A DNA stretch of 64,000 nt, taken from contig JBQTIX010000047.1 in assembly GCA_052387695.1 (NCBI GenBank), positions 62,001 through 126,000 of the forward strand. Direction: 5' to 3'. Both the position numbers and the translations under genes were made by a program. The DNA comes from Panacagrimonas sp052387695 (GTDB taxonomy: Bacteria; Pseudomonadota; Gammaproteobacteria; Nevskiales; Nevskiaceae). The stretch's first letter is position 1. Each line of letters begins with the position of its first letter. The notes beneath the pieces were generated by a model that was given only the letters and a program-made list of their open reading frames with translations, was not told the origin of the DNA and ran no database searches. Shown piece after piece: positions 25,194 to 33,641 of the stretch.

Positions 25194-26927
25194 TTACGAA
25201 TTGGGTGCCGGCCCTGCGTCTTCGAGGCGCGCGCGTTCGAGACGGTAGGCAAGCTGTCGCCGCGTGATGCCGAGCAACCTCGCGGCCTGGGCCAGATTGC
25301 CAGCCGCACGCTGTACCGCGACCTGCAGCAGGGAGGCTTCGTGCGCGGCGAGGTCGAAACCTTCGCCGATCAGCTGCTCACAGCTCCTTGCACCGCCGGT
25401 CTGCAGCTTGCCGTCGTGGTCCACGCCCGCGCAGGCGGTGAGCTGCGGAGGCACATCGGCAAACAAATGCCCCACTTCGATCTCGCCGCCGCTCGGCGCC
25501 AGGAGGAGACCGCGTTCAATCATGTTTTCCAGTTCACGCACATTGCCGGGCCAGGGGTGCGCCATCAGCGCGTGCAGCGCACCGGCGCTGAGGCCCAGGG
25601 TCTTCTTGTTGTAAACGGGCTCATACTTCGCGATCAGGGCCCTGGCCAGGGCCGCGAGGTCGCCACGGCGCTCGCGCAACGGCGGAATGGTGAGCGGATA
25701 TGTCGCGAGCCGGTAGTAGAGGTCAGCACGGAAACGCCGCTCCGCGATCGCCTGCTGCAGGTTCACATTAGTGGCCGAAACCAAGCGCACGTCCACCTTG
25801 CGTACCTGGTCGTCCCCTACACGCTCGACCTCGCCGGTCTGTAGCACGCGCAGCAGTTTCACCTGCGCAGAAGGCGAGAGATCACCGACTTCGTCGAGGA
25901 ACAGCGTCCCCCCGTCTGCGCGTTCGAAGCGGCCAGGCCGCGACTCGTGCGCACCGGTGAACGCGCCCTTGCGCACTCCAAACAGTTCCGACTCGATCAG
26001 CTCCTGCGGGATGGCCGCGCAGTTCACGGCAACGAAGGGTTTGGATGCACGCGGCCCGTTGTCGTGCAGCCAGCGCGCGAACAACTCCTTGCCCACGCCG
26101 GTCTCGCCGAGCAGCAGCACGTTGATCGCGCTGTTCGCCGCCTGTTCGAGCAGGCGCAACGCCGCGCGAAACGACGGGGCACTGCCGACGATGCTGGACT
26201 GAGCATCGCGGCGATGGCCCAACTCGCTTCGCAGCCGTTCGATCTCATGTTCCATCGTGCGGAATTCGTGTTCGATGTTCTGCGCGCGGAAGTAGGTGAG
26301 GTAAGGGTCGTCCGCCCAGGCCTCGGCGGCGCGGCCGATCAGCATGCAGCGCTCCTGGCCCTGGGCGACACACTCGGTTTCGCGGAACACCACCTCCCTG
26401 CCGAGCAGATGGGTGGTGAACCCCGAGGCATAGCCCACCAGACTCCAGCAGGCGCAGTCCTCGCCGTGGCCAAAGTGCTCCAGGTGCGATTCGGCCTCCC
26501 AGGAGTTGGTCAGCGTGGCGCTGCAGTAGAACTCGCCGCCCGGGTCGGCGCGGTACTCTTGAATCTGAACCTTCACCAGCCCCTCGAACTCGTGAAGGGT
26601 CGGGCCGATGCGGTACACATCGAACGACTCGCCGTCGCCCGAAAGCGCCTGTGCCACTCGTGCATGATGCAGGCCGGACACGTAGCCCATGCGCAACAGC
26701 ACGCCCTGCGCACGCCGCGGGCCCAGCGTGGCGTACAACTCCTTCCGCAATGCGCCGAAGGCCTTGGCGTGCATCAGCAACATGCGTTGCTCGTCCAGCC
26801 AGATGCTGCCTGCGTCGAGGTCGAAACGCAGACGTGCGCGCAGATTGAATTTCTCGATGGTGCCCGCGTCCGCCGTTGCCTTGGCGGGCAGGGTCCTGAC
26901 TTTCTCGGGCACCTTCGCGTCGGTCAC
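25194..26927 (-). CDS. Sigma-54-dependent transcriptional activator, XylR/DmpR type
   Basis: A 577-residue NtrC-family activator. The N-terminal sensor (about residues 25-210) comprises an XylR-N-like part and a V4R-like part with HGEDCACWSLVGYASGF and ETECVAQGQERCMLIG. This is the aromatic-binding region in DmpR, XylR and TouR. The AAA+ domain follows, with Walker A GETGVGKE and the sigma-54-contact motif GAFTGA. A Fis-type HTH near the C-terminus reads LAQAARLLGITRRQLAYRLER. The start is GTG 26927, seven bases after the GST stop, so it is cotranscribed with GST, bphB-like and nahE-like genes. It should respond directly to an aromatic effector and activate -24/-12 promoters. Confidence 0.93.
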   Translation of the reverse strand: MTDAKVPEKVRTLPAKATADAGTIEKFNLRARLRFDLDAGSIWLDEQRMLLMHAKAFGALRKELYATLGPRRAQGVLLRMGYVSGLHHARVAQALSGDGESFDVYRIGPTLHEFEGLVKVQIQEYRADPGGEFYCSATLTNSWEAESHLEHFGHGEDCACWSLVGYASGFTTHLLGREVVFRETECVAQGQERCMLIGRAAEAWADDPYLTYFRAQNIEHEFRTMEHEIERLRSELGHRRDAQSSIVGSAPSFRAALRLLEQAANSAINVLLLGETGVGKELFARWLHDNGPRASKPFVAVNCAAIPQELIESELFGVRKGAFTGAHESRPGRFERADGGTLFLDEVGDLSPSAQVKLLRVLQTGEVERVGDDQVRKVDVRLVSATNVNLQQAIAERRFRADLYYRLATYPLTIPPLRERRGDLAALARALIAKYEPVYNKKTLGLSAGALHALMAHPWPGNVRELENMIERGLLLAPSGGEIEVGHLFADVPPQLTACAGVDHDGKLQTGGARSCEQLIGEGFDLAAHEASLLQVAVQRAAGNLAQAARLLGITRRQLAYRLERARLEDAGPAPNS

Positions 26928-26934
26928 GGAACGT

Positions 26935-27537
26935 TTATCCGGCGAGGCCTTCCGCCTTGAGCGCCGCCTGCACCGCGGAACGCCCGGCGATGCGACCCAC
27001 GTAGGCCTGGAGGTTGGGGCTCAGTTCGAGTTTCACGTAGCTGGCCCAGCCCAAGACCACGAAAAGATACACGTCGGCCAAAGAGTATGCGTCGCCCATC
27101 AGATAGGGGCGCGCAGCCAGCTCCCTGTCGAGATAGGCGAAGCGCCCCTTGAGCGCCTGGACGCTCGCCGCCTTCTGCACGTCGGCCGAGTTCGGGTTGA
27201 ACAGCGGCGAGAACTGCTTGTGCACCTCGGTGCCGATGAAGGTCAGCCAGCTCTGCAGCTCATAGCGCTTGCGGTCGGTGGGTGCGGGCGCCAGGCCTGC
27301 CGAAGGATTCTGATCCGAGAGGTATTGCACGATGGCCGGGCCTTCGACGATCACCGAGCCGTCGTCGAGTTGCAGCGCCGGCACGTAGCCGCGCGGGTTG
27401 ATGCCCAGAAAATCCTCGCCCGATTCGGTCTTTTTCGCGGCGAGGTCCACCTTGACCAAGTCGAACTTCGCGCCGACTTCGCGCAGCACGATATGCGGTG
27501 ACAGCGAGCAAGCACCCGGGAAATAGAACAGCTTCAT
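26935..27537 (-). CDS. Glutathione S-transferase, beta class (BphK-like)
   Basis: A 200-residue GST. The N-terminal thioredoxin-like domain starts MKLFYFPGACSLSPH with Cys10 of beta-class enzymes. The cis-Pro motif is PALQLDDGSVIVEGPAI, and the helical domain follows from about residue 88 (ELQSWLTFIGTEVHK). GSTs of this type are embedded in biphenyl and PAH catabolic operons (BphK, PhnC), where they may act on chlorinated or epoxide intermediates. A GGAGAG site precedes the ATG. It is flanked by the bphB-like gene and the activator gene. Confidence 0.88.
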   Translation of the reverse strand: MKLFYFPGACSLSPHIVLREVGAKFDLVKVDLAAKKTESGEDFLGINPRGYVPALQLDDGSVIVEGPAIVQYLSDQNPSAGLAPAPTDRKRYELQSWLTFIGTEVHKQFSPLFNPNSADVQKAASVQALKGRFAYLDRELAARPYLMGDAYSLADVYLFVVLGWASYVKLELSPNLQAYVGRIAGRSAVQAALKAEGLAG

Positions 27538-27586
27538 TGCTCTCTCCTAATAGATTGTTGAAATGAGACGCCGGAATCCCTGAGCC

Positions 27587-28402
27587 TCAGAGACTCTCGC
27601 CGCCGTTGACGTTGACGATACCGCGCGCACCCAAGCCACCATCGGTATTGATGATGGCGCCGGTCGTGGGTGCGGAGTTTTCCTTCGATGCGAGCAGCAC
27701 GTAGGGCGCGCAGTACTGTTCGGGCTTGGGCGAAATGCGCAGTGGCGTAATGCCCACCAGCATCTCGTCGAGCGTGTCGATCTGGTTCAGGCTCTGGCCC
27801 GCCGTGCCATTTGCGCTGAGACCACTGAGTCCGGTCTTCATGCCGCCGGGCGCAACGCCATTGACGCGCACCTTCGGCGCCAGCTCGTGCGCGAGCTGGC
27901 GGACCAGCCCCACCAGCGCGTGCTTGGATGCGGTGTACACCGGACCGCCGCCACCTGGATAAAAACCTGCATTCGAAATCGTGAAGATGATGCTGCCGCC
28001 GGACTTGACCAACTCGGTCAAGGCGGCGCGCGCACCGAGCAGGCCGCCCTTCACGTTGACGGCCATCAGCTCGTCGAACGCACTGCCCAGCTTGTCGCCC
28101 TCGTACTGCGCGAGCGGCTGGAAGAAATCGAAGATGCCGGCGTTGGCGATGAAGGTATCGAGCCGACCGAATTTCTTCGCAGTCTGTTCCACCGCCTTCA
28201 GGTTGTCGGCATAGCGGGTGACGTCGCCCACGGTGACGGTCACGCGGGCGCCGAAAGCGGCGGACAGTTCCTCCGCGCGCTGCGCGTTGGACTCGAGCAC
28301 GCCGACGTTCGCGCCTTCCTTGATGAAGCGTTCCACGAGCGCGCGACCCAGCCCGGAACCGCCGCCAGTGATCAGAGCCACCGAATTGTCTAGCCATCCC
28401 AT
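27587..28402 (-). CDS. bphB: cis-2,3-dihydrodiol-2,3-diol dehydrogenase (BphB-like)
   Basis: A 271-residue short-chain dehydrogenase closely following the BphB/NahB pattern. It shows ALITGGGSGLGRALVERF at the cofactor site, FIANAGIFDF, and FTISNAGFYPGGGGPVYTASK carrying Ser143, Tyr156 and Lys160. It oxidises aromatic cis-dihydrodiols to catechols with NAD. A GGAGAG ribosome site precedes the ATG. It lies between the nahE-like and GST genes in a minus-strand operon, matching aryl or polycyclic substrates. No dioxygenase gene is adjacent in this operon; those at 15896 or 49056 could supply the diol. Confidence 0.92.
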   Translation of the reverse strand: MGWLDNSVALITGGGSGLGRALVERFIKEGANVGVLESNAQRAEELSAAFGARVTVTVGDVTRYADNLKAVEQTAKKFGRLDTFIANAGIFDFFQPLAQYEGDKLGSAFDELMAVNVKGGLLGARAALTELVKSGGSIIFTISNAGFYPGGGGPVYTASKHALVGLVRQLAHELAPKVRVNGVAPGGMKTGLSGLSANGTAGQSLNQIDTLDEMLVGITPLRISPKPEQYCAPYVLLASKENSAPTTGAIINTDGGLGARGIVNVNGGESL

Positions 28403-28445
28403 CGTCGTCTCTCCTCGTTATGTAGGTTCTAACGCTGCGTCGCGC

Positions 28446-29447
28446 TCAGTTCGCGCCGAGGTGCTCATGCAGGACTTTCCAGCGGCGACCCGATTCGCGC
28501 GCGCCCTCCAGGTAGGGTGCGGGAACGAGATGGTAAGGCGGGCGGCACGGACCGGCCTTCATCCAGCCGGCGGCATCCATGCGCGCTTTCTCGATGCCGA
28601 TGTTGTACATCGAGAACTCCTTGAACGAGCCGTTCGGGAAGAGTGTCTGGTAGGTCTGCGCGATCATGCCGGTGATCTTGTACGCCTCTGCCCAGTCGTT
28701 GGCGGCGCCGCTGCCGCGTGCCTTGTCCACGGCATCGCGCAGGCGCATGACAGGGTTGGGTCCGCACACCGCGCCGCTGGTCCAGAACGCGGTGCAGAAC
28801 TCGGGGTCGAGTCGCGCGGCGCCGTAGTAATCGAGATCCAGCGGCAGGAAGCGGATTCGCTTGCGGCTGACGTTGATGTCAGGGAGCAAGGTGCCAATGC
28901 CGATGTATTTCGCGGTGATGACCTGCGGCAGCTCGGACACCTGCGCCCAGAACGGACGCGGAAACTCGAAGCGGAACGCCTCGGTGTTCGCATACACGCA
29001 GATCGCCGTGTCCGGGCAGGCCTCGGCGACGTCGCGGAAGAACTGCACGGCGGTCGGCACGTCCGGCGCACACCACATCGGCGGGCCGATCATGACGCCG
29101 TCCACGCCAATGGCACGCGCCTCGCGTGTCTGGCGTACGGTCTCGCGAGTGGAGAGAGAGCTGGTACCGCCGAAGACCGGGATGCGCCCGCGCGCCGTCT
29201 CCACGACAGTACGCATGAAGGCAGCCTTTTCGTCCCAGGTCAGGGTTGAGCACTCGCCGAGCGTGCCAAGCGAAAGGATCGCGTTGACGCCGGAGGCGAT
29301 GAGCTGCTCGACCACACGAGCGGTCTCGTCCAGATCGACCGTATTCTCGGAGCGCCAGTTCGAGGCATCAGACTTGGCCGGCGTCGGCATGATCGCCCAC
29401 GCACCTTTCACGTCGTCCACCGTCAGCAATCGTTTTGCCACGAACAT
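28446..29447 (-). CDS. nahE: trans-o-hydroxybenzylidenepyruvate hydratase-aldolase (NahE-like)
   Basis: A 333-residue member of the class I DHDPS/NAL aldolase family with the NahE/PhdJ pattern: GAWAIMPTP, DASNWRSENTVDLDETA, Schiff-base Lys180 in ITAKYIGIG, and Tyr152 in VYANTEAF. It would cleave trans-o-hydroxybenzylidenepyruvate or a PAH homologue to salicylaldehyde (or hydroxynaphthaldehyde) and pyruvate. A GGAGG site touches the ATG at 29447, so GTG 29441, six bases further on, may be the real start. It is the first gene of the operon that continues with bphB, GST and the activator, and marks a polycyclic aromatic upper pathway. Confidence 0.9.
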   Translation of the reverse strand: MFVAKRLLTVDDVKGAWAIMPTPAKSDASNWRSENTVDLDETARVVEQLIASGVNAILSLGTLGECSTLTWDEKAAFMRTVVETARGRIPVFGGTSSLSTRETVRQTREARAIGVDGVMIGPPMWCAPDVPTAVQFFRDVAEACPDTAICVYANTEAFRFEFPRPFWAQVSELPQVITAKYIGIGTLLPDINVSRKRIRFLPLDLDYYGAARLDPEFCTAFWTSGAVCGPNPVMRLRDAVDKARGSGAANDWAEAYKITGMIAQTYQTLFPNGSFKEFSMYNIGIEKARMDAAGWMKAGPCRPPYHLVPAPYLEGARESGRRWKVLHEHLGAN

Positions 29448-29702
29448 CCTCCAGGTCGCGATGGGGACGCCATCGAATGCGGCGACCCCTGAAATTGATG
29501 ATTGACGCTTTTTGTAACTTAGGGATGTTCGTCCAACGTGAGGATTGGGTGAACGTGGGCGCGAGAATAGCGGCTATCACCACGCTGAATGGAGGCCTTG
29601 GTTAGGCTCTCGATTCAGAATGATCGGTCTCCCGGTGTGTTCAACACCCGGCGAGATGGACAGGCTCTTATAGCCGTGGCTTCACCATGCGATGGAGGAA
29701 TA

Positions 29703-30281
29703 ATGACGACGCGTCGCAGTTTCCTGACTGGCGCTGCCGGTCTGTGCGGAACCGCCGCCTTGCCAGCCTGGGCCGGATTTCTTGAAGTGTCGCGCGACGG
29801 TGCGCGCTCGGTGCTGCTGTTCACTGATCGCGCTTACCCGCCGTTGCAGGGCCTCAATGCCGTGACGACCGTCGAGCACCGTCCACTGAGCCTCGAGACC
29901 GTGGCCGATAATGCCCACGTCGAGGGTGCAGCCTTGCTTGCCACCGGCCATTCCGCGCTGGTCGCGTTCGGCGCGCCGGCAGCGGTATTTGCCTTGCGCA
30001 CCCAGCTTGGCAGCCATTGGCGCGTGATCGTGCAGGGTCTGCACGGCGCAGACGGGCAGGGCGTGCATCGTCTGGACGTGCCGGCTGGCCTGGCCCCTGC
30101 GCTGTCGAGCGTGCTCACTCAGGCTCGCTCCGAAGCCGAATTCGCCGCAGTCCTGGTGAATCTCGCGGGAGAGGGGGTCGGTATATCGCAGGAAGAGCGG
30201 ACGACCCAGCGCCTGAATTCGCAGCGCTGGGATGGCTTGGCGCGTGCCTCCCTGCTCGCATGGCCGACGAGGATTGCGTGA
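29703..30281 (+). CDS. Tat-exported protein encoded with p-cresol methylhydroxylase
   Basis: A 192-residue protein starting MTTRRSFLTGAAGLCGTAALP, a clear twin-arginine signal ending near AWA. The ATG at 29703 has an excellent GGAGGA site; upstream frame is not needed. The mature part is not recognised. Its stop overlaps the flavoprotein ATG (TGATG), so the two are coupled. In Pseudomonas p-cresol operons an unassigned gene, pchX, accompanies pchF; this may be its counterpart. One idea is that it carries the signal-less flavoprotein through the Tat pathway by piggy-back; that is inference. Confidence 0.75.
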   Translation: MTTRRSFLTGAAGLCGTAALPAWAGFLEVSRDGARSVLLFTDRAYPPLQGLNAVTTVEHRPLSLETVADNAHVEGAALLATGHSALVAFGAPAAVFALRTQLGSHWRVIVQGLHGADGQGVHRLDVPAGLAPALSSVLTQARSEAEFAAVLVNLAGEGVGISQEERTTQRLNSQRWDGLARASLLAWPTRIA

Positions 30282-31855
30282 TGGCTGGAATTCTTCCCCC
30301 GGGAGTCAGCGAAAAAGCCTTCCGCGCGTTCGTCGCCGCTGCACAGAATGTCGTAGGTAAGGGTCATGTCTTCCTGGATCCCGAATGGGACCTGACCGCT
30401 TACCACGACCAGTACGCAACCACGCCCAAGGCAGCGCACCAGGCCTCGGCGGCGGTGGCACCGGCGAATGTGGAACAGGTGCAGGCGGTACTGCGTGCAG
30501 CGACACAGCATGGCGTGCCCGTATGGACCATCTCCACCGGCAAGAATTTTGCCTATGGCGGGCCGGCGCCGCGGGTTGCCGGCACCGTGGTGCTGGACCT
30601 CAAGCGCATGAACCGAATCATCGAGGTCAACGAGAAACACGCCTACGCCGTGGTGGAACCCGGCGTCAGCTACTTCGATCTGTACCGGCACTTGCAGAAG
30701 ATCGGTTCCAAGCTGTGGATCGATCCAGCGGCGCCGGGCTGGGGAGGGGTGCTCGGCAATCTCGTGGATCACGGCGCCGGGTATACCCCTTATGGCGATC
30801 ACCTGCTCATGCAGTGCGGCATGGAAGTCGTTCTCGCCGACGGCACGGTGACGCAGACCGCGATGGGTGCGCTGCCCGGCAGCCGCACCACGCACCTCTA
30901 CAAGTACGGCATGGGCCCCTGGGCCGATGGGCTGTTCACGCAGTCCAATTTCGGCGTGGTCACGCGCATCGGCATCTGGCTGATGCCCGAGCCGCCCGGC
31001 TACAAGCCCTACATGATCACGTACGAACGCGAGGACGATCTGCACGAGATCACCGAGCGGGTGCGGCCACTGAAGCTCAACATGGTCATTCCCAACGCAG
31101 CCACCACGGTGGAGATGCTGTGGGAAGCCGCGGTGCAGAAGCAGAAGCGCGACTACTACACCGGCAAGGGGCCGCTGCCGGATTCGGCGCGCAAGAAGAT
31201 CCGCGAGGAGCTGCGCATCGGCGTATGGAATTTCTACGGCGCGGCCTACGGTCCGCCACCGATCATGGAGACCAACCTAGAGGTCATCCGCGACGCGCTG
31301 GTCTCCATTCCCGGTGCGAAGCTCTACTTCGACGAGGATCGTGTCGGCGACACCGCCTGGGACTACCGCAAGCTCCTGATGCGCGGCGTTCCCAACATGA
31401 CCGAATACAACCTGATGAACTGGATACCCAACGGCGGGCACATGGACTTCTCGCCGATCTCGCCGGTGACCGGCGATGACGCCATGCGCCAGTACCACCT
31501 GATCCGCGACCGCTGCAACAAGGCGGGATTCGACTACGTGGGCGAGATGCTCGTGGGCTGGCGCGATATGCACCACATCTTCTGCCTGCTCTATGACCTG
31601 GGAGACGAGGACGAAAAGCGCCGTGCGCACGATCTCTTCGAGGAATTGATCGCCGCTGCCGCCGCTGCGGGTTATGGCGAGTACCGCACGCACCTGGATT
31701 TCATGGACAGGATCGCCGGCACCTACAACTGGAATGATGGCGCGCAGCAGAAGCTGCATCAAAAGCTGAAGGACAGGCTGGACCCGGCCGGCATCCTGTC
31801 GCCGGGCAAGATGGGCATCTGGCCGCAGGGTCAGCGTCCCGGGGCCGCGTCATGA
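30281..31855 (+). CDS. pchF: p-Cresol methylhydroxylase-type flavoprotein subunit
   Basis: A 524-residue FAD enzyme of the vanillyl-alcohol oxidase/4-cresol dehydrogenase family. It contains the FAD-binding PVWTISTGKNFAYGGPAPRV, then DLKRMNRIIEVNEKHAYAVVEPGVSYFDLYR, and the cap domain. Tyr376 in PNMTEYNLMNW lies near where PchF has its FAD-linked Tyr384, so covalent flavin is expected. It hydroxylates the methyl or alkyl carbon of a 4-alkylphenol by dehydrogenation and water addition, passing electrons to the cytochrome encoded next (four-base overlap). The start at 30281 overlaps the preceding stop; the longer frame upstream is rejected. Substrate could be 4-cresol or a 4-alkyl or methoxy analogue such as eugenol. 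Confidence 0.9.
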   Translation: MAGILPPGVSEKAFRAFVAAAQNVVGKGHVFLDPEWDLTAYHDQYATTPKAAHQASAAVAPANVEQVQAVLRAATQHGVPVWTISTGKNFAYGGPAPRVAGTVVLDLKRMNRIIEVNEKHAYAVVEPGVSYFDLYRHLQKIGSKLWIDPAAPGWGGVLGNLVDHGAGYTPYGDHLLMQCGMEVVLADGTVTQTAMGALPGSRTTHLYKYGMGPWADGLFTQSNFGVVTRIGIWLMPEPPGYKPYMITYEREDDLHEITERVRPLKLNMVIPNAATTVEMLWEAAVQKQKRDYYTGKGPLPDSARKKIREELRIGVWNFYGAAYGPPPIMETNLEVIRDALVSIPGAKLYFDEDRVGDTAWDYRKLLMRGVPNMTEYNLMNWIPNGGHMDFSPISPVTGDDAMRQYHLIRDRCNKAGFDYVGEMLVGWRDMHHIFCLLYDLGDEDEKRRAHDLFEELIAAAAAAGYGEYRTHLDFMDRIAGTYNWNDGAQQKLHQKLKDRLDPAGILSPGKMGIWPQGQRPGAAS

Positions 31856-32199
31856 GGCCGCTGCTGCTCGCCGCCGCGCTGACTGCGACACTCGCCGCGT
31901 TGCCACTGCCCCTGAGCGCAGCGCCGGATGGCGCAGCCCTGTACGTTCAGCATTGCGGCGCCTGTCACGACCGCGGCCGCGAGCATCCGGGCACCGCGCG
32001 GCTCGCCGACCGCTGGCCGCAGCAGGCCTCGCTGCTGGATCGCGAGGCCTTGCCGGCGCCTTTCGTGCGCGTAATTGTCCGGAAGGGCCTCAACCTGATG
32101 CCGCCATTCCGGCCGGGTGAACTCAGCGACGAGGAGCTGCAGGCGCTGGCGGAATATCTCGACGCTGGCCCTCACCCGAAAACGGGAGAAATGAAGTGA
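31852..32199 (+). CDS. pchC: c-type cytochrome subunit of p-cresol methylhydroxylase
   Basis: A 115-residue protein with a Sec signal peptide (residues 1-23, ending LSAAP) and a single haem c motif CGACH (C35, C38, H39). Met83 in LNLMPPF is the likely axial ligand. Size and position match PchC, the cytochrome that binds the flavoprotein and accepts its electrons. It overlaps the flavoprotein gene by four bases and the aldehyde dehydrogenase gene by four bases. The periplasmic location of this subunit implies that the flavoprotein must also reach the periplasm. Confidence 0.9.
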   Translation: MRPLLLAAALTATLAALPLPLSAAPDGAALYVQHCGACHDRGREHPGTARLADRWPQQASLLDREALPAPFVRVIVRKGLNLMPPFRPGELSDEELQALAEYLDAGPHPKTGEMK

Positions 32200-33641
32200 C
32201 GATCCGAACCCAGTTGTGGATCGGCGGGCAATGGCGGGACGCCGCGGATGCGCGGACCTTTGTTGATCGCCGTCCCGAGGACGACGGGGAATATGCGCTT
32301 GCTGCGCGCGCCGGTCATGCCGATGTCGATGCAGCCGTCGCGGCCGCTCACGCCGCGTTTCAGGGTTATCGACACACCCTGGCCCGTGAACGCGAAGCCT
32401 GGATGCTGCGCGCCGCGCAGCTGCTGGAGGAGCGCGCCGATGCGTTCGCCGAGGTGCTGATCGACGAGATCGGTTCGCCCGTGATGAAAGCGCGCTTCGA
32501 GATCCAGTACGCCGTCGGCCACCTGCGCACCGCCGCAGGACTGCCACGGCGAGCCTGTGGCCAGACCCTGCCGTCCGACTCGCCGGGCCGCTTTGGCATG
32601 AGCGTGCGCGAACCGCTCGGCGTATTCGCCTGCGTCACGCCGTTCAACGTGCCGCTGATCAAGGCGATGAAGCAGTGCACGGGGCCCTTGGCCACCGGCA
32701 ACACGGTGGTCATGCTGGCCTCCGAGGAAGCGCCGGTGCTGGGCGCCAAGGTTGCCGAACTGTTCCGCGACGCGGGCTTTCCCGCAGGAACCTTCAATCT
32801 GCTGACCGGCATCGGTCATGAGATCGGTGATCGCCTGGTTGAAGCGCCGCAGGTGCGAGCGCTCAACTTCACCGGTTCGACGCGTGTCGGCCGTCATCTC
32901 TCCGAGCTTTGCGGCCGGCATCTGAAGCGTGCGCTGCTGGAACTGGGCGGCAAGAACCCGATGCTGATCCTCGAAGATGCCGATCTGGAGGCGGCGGTGC
33001 CGGGCGCCGTCATGGGCATGTTCCTGTACCAGGGACAGGCGTGCATGGCGGCCAGCCGGATTTTTGTCGCGCGACCCCTGTACGAGACTTTTCTCGAACG
33101 CTTCACCGCTGCCGCAAAGTCCCTGAGTCTGGGCGCGCTGCGCGAACCGTCCACGGTCATCGGCCCGATCATCTCGGAGCGTCAGCGCCAGCGGATACGC
33201 GATCACATCGCCGATGCCCAGTCCAAGGGTGCGCGCCTGCTCACCGGCGGTGACTGGGTCGGCAATCGCTGCCGGCCCACGATTCTCACCGGGGTGCGCG
33301 AGGGCATGACCTGTTTTCGCGAGGAGACATTCGGCCCCGTCACGGCGATCTATCCGGTGGACGACCTGGATCACGCCTTGAGGCTCGCCAACGACAGTGC
33401 CTACGGCCTTTCGGCGGCGGTCTATACGCGCAGCCTCGAATCCGCGCTGAAGGCGTCGCAATCGCTGCACGCCGGCATGGTCCACGTCAACGCACCCACG
33501 CTCTACGATGAGCCGCACGTTCCGTTCGGCGGCGTCGGTGATTCCGGCATGGGCCGCGAGGGCGCAGTGACCGACATTGATCACTGCACCGAGTGGAAGT
33601 GGGTCACCATCCAGATGCCCGGAGCCGCGCATGCCCACTGA
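32196..33641 (+). CDS. Aldehyde dehydrogenase (4-hydroxybenzaldehyde/vanillin type)
   Basis: A 481-residue NAD(P)-dependent aldehyde dehydrogenase. It has VTPFNVPLIKAMKQ at the cofactor site, LLELGGKNPML with the general-base Glu, and the catalytic Cys in YQGQACMAASRI. It starts at GTG 32196, overlapping the cytochrome stop. Its place after the methylhydroxylase genes indicates oxidation of the aromatic aldehyde (4-hydroxybenzaldehyde or analogue) to the acid, as PchA does. The product would be the substrate of the decarboxylase encoded next; the UbiD gene overlaps by 11 bases. Confidence 0.88.
   Translation: MTIRTQLWIGGQWRDAADARTFVDRRPEDDGEYALAARAGHADVDAAVAAAHAAFQGYRHTLAREREAWMLRAAQLLEERADAFAEVLIDEIGSPVMKARFEIQYAVGHLRTAAGLPRRACGQTLPSDSPGRFGMSVREPLGVFACVTPFNVPLIKAMKQCTGPLATGNTVVMLASEEAPVLGAKVAELFRDAGFPAGTFNLLTGIGHEIGDRLVEAPQVRALNFTGSTRVGRHLSELCGRHLKRALLELGGKNPMLILEDADLEAAVPGAVMGMFLYQGQACMAASRIFVARPLYETFLERFTAAAKSLSLGALREPSTVIGPIISERQRQRIRDHIADAQSKGARLLTGGDWVGNRCRPTILTGVREGMTCFREETFGPVTAIYPVDDLDHALRLANDSAYGLSAAVYTRSLESALKASQSLHAGMVHVNAPTLYDEPHVPFGGVGDSGMGREGAVTDIDHCTEWKWVTIQMPGAAHAH

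Noticed and set aside
29557..29572. Sigma-54-like match GGGCGCGAGAATAGCG upstream of the methylhydroxylase operon
   Set aside because: The GG-N10-GC spacing is present but four conserved positions differ, and it lies 130 bases from the gene start. It is too weak to call.
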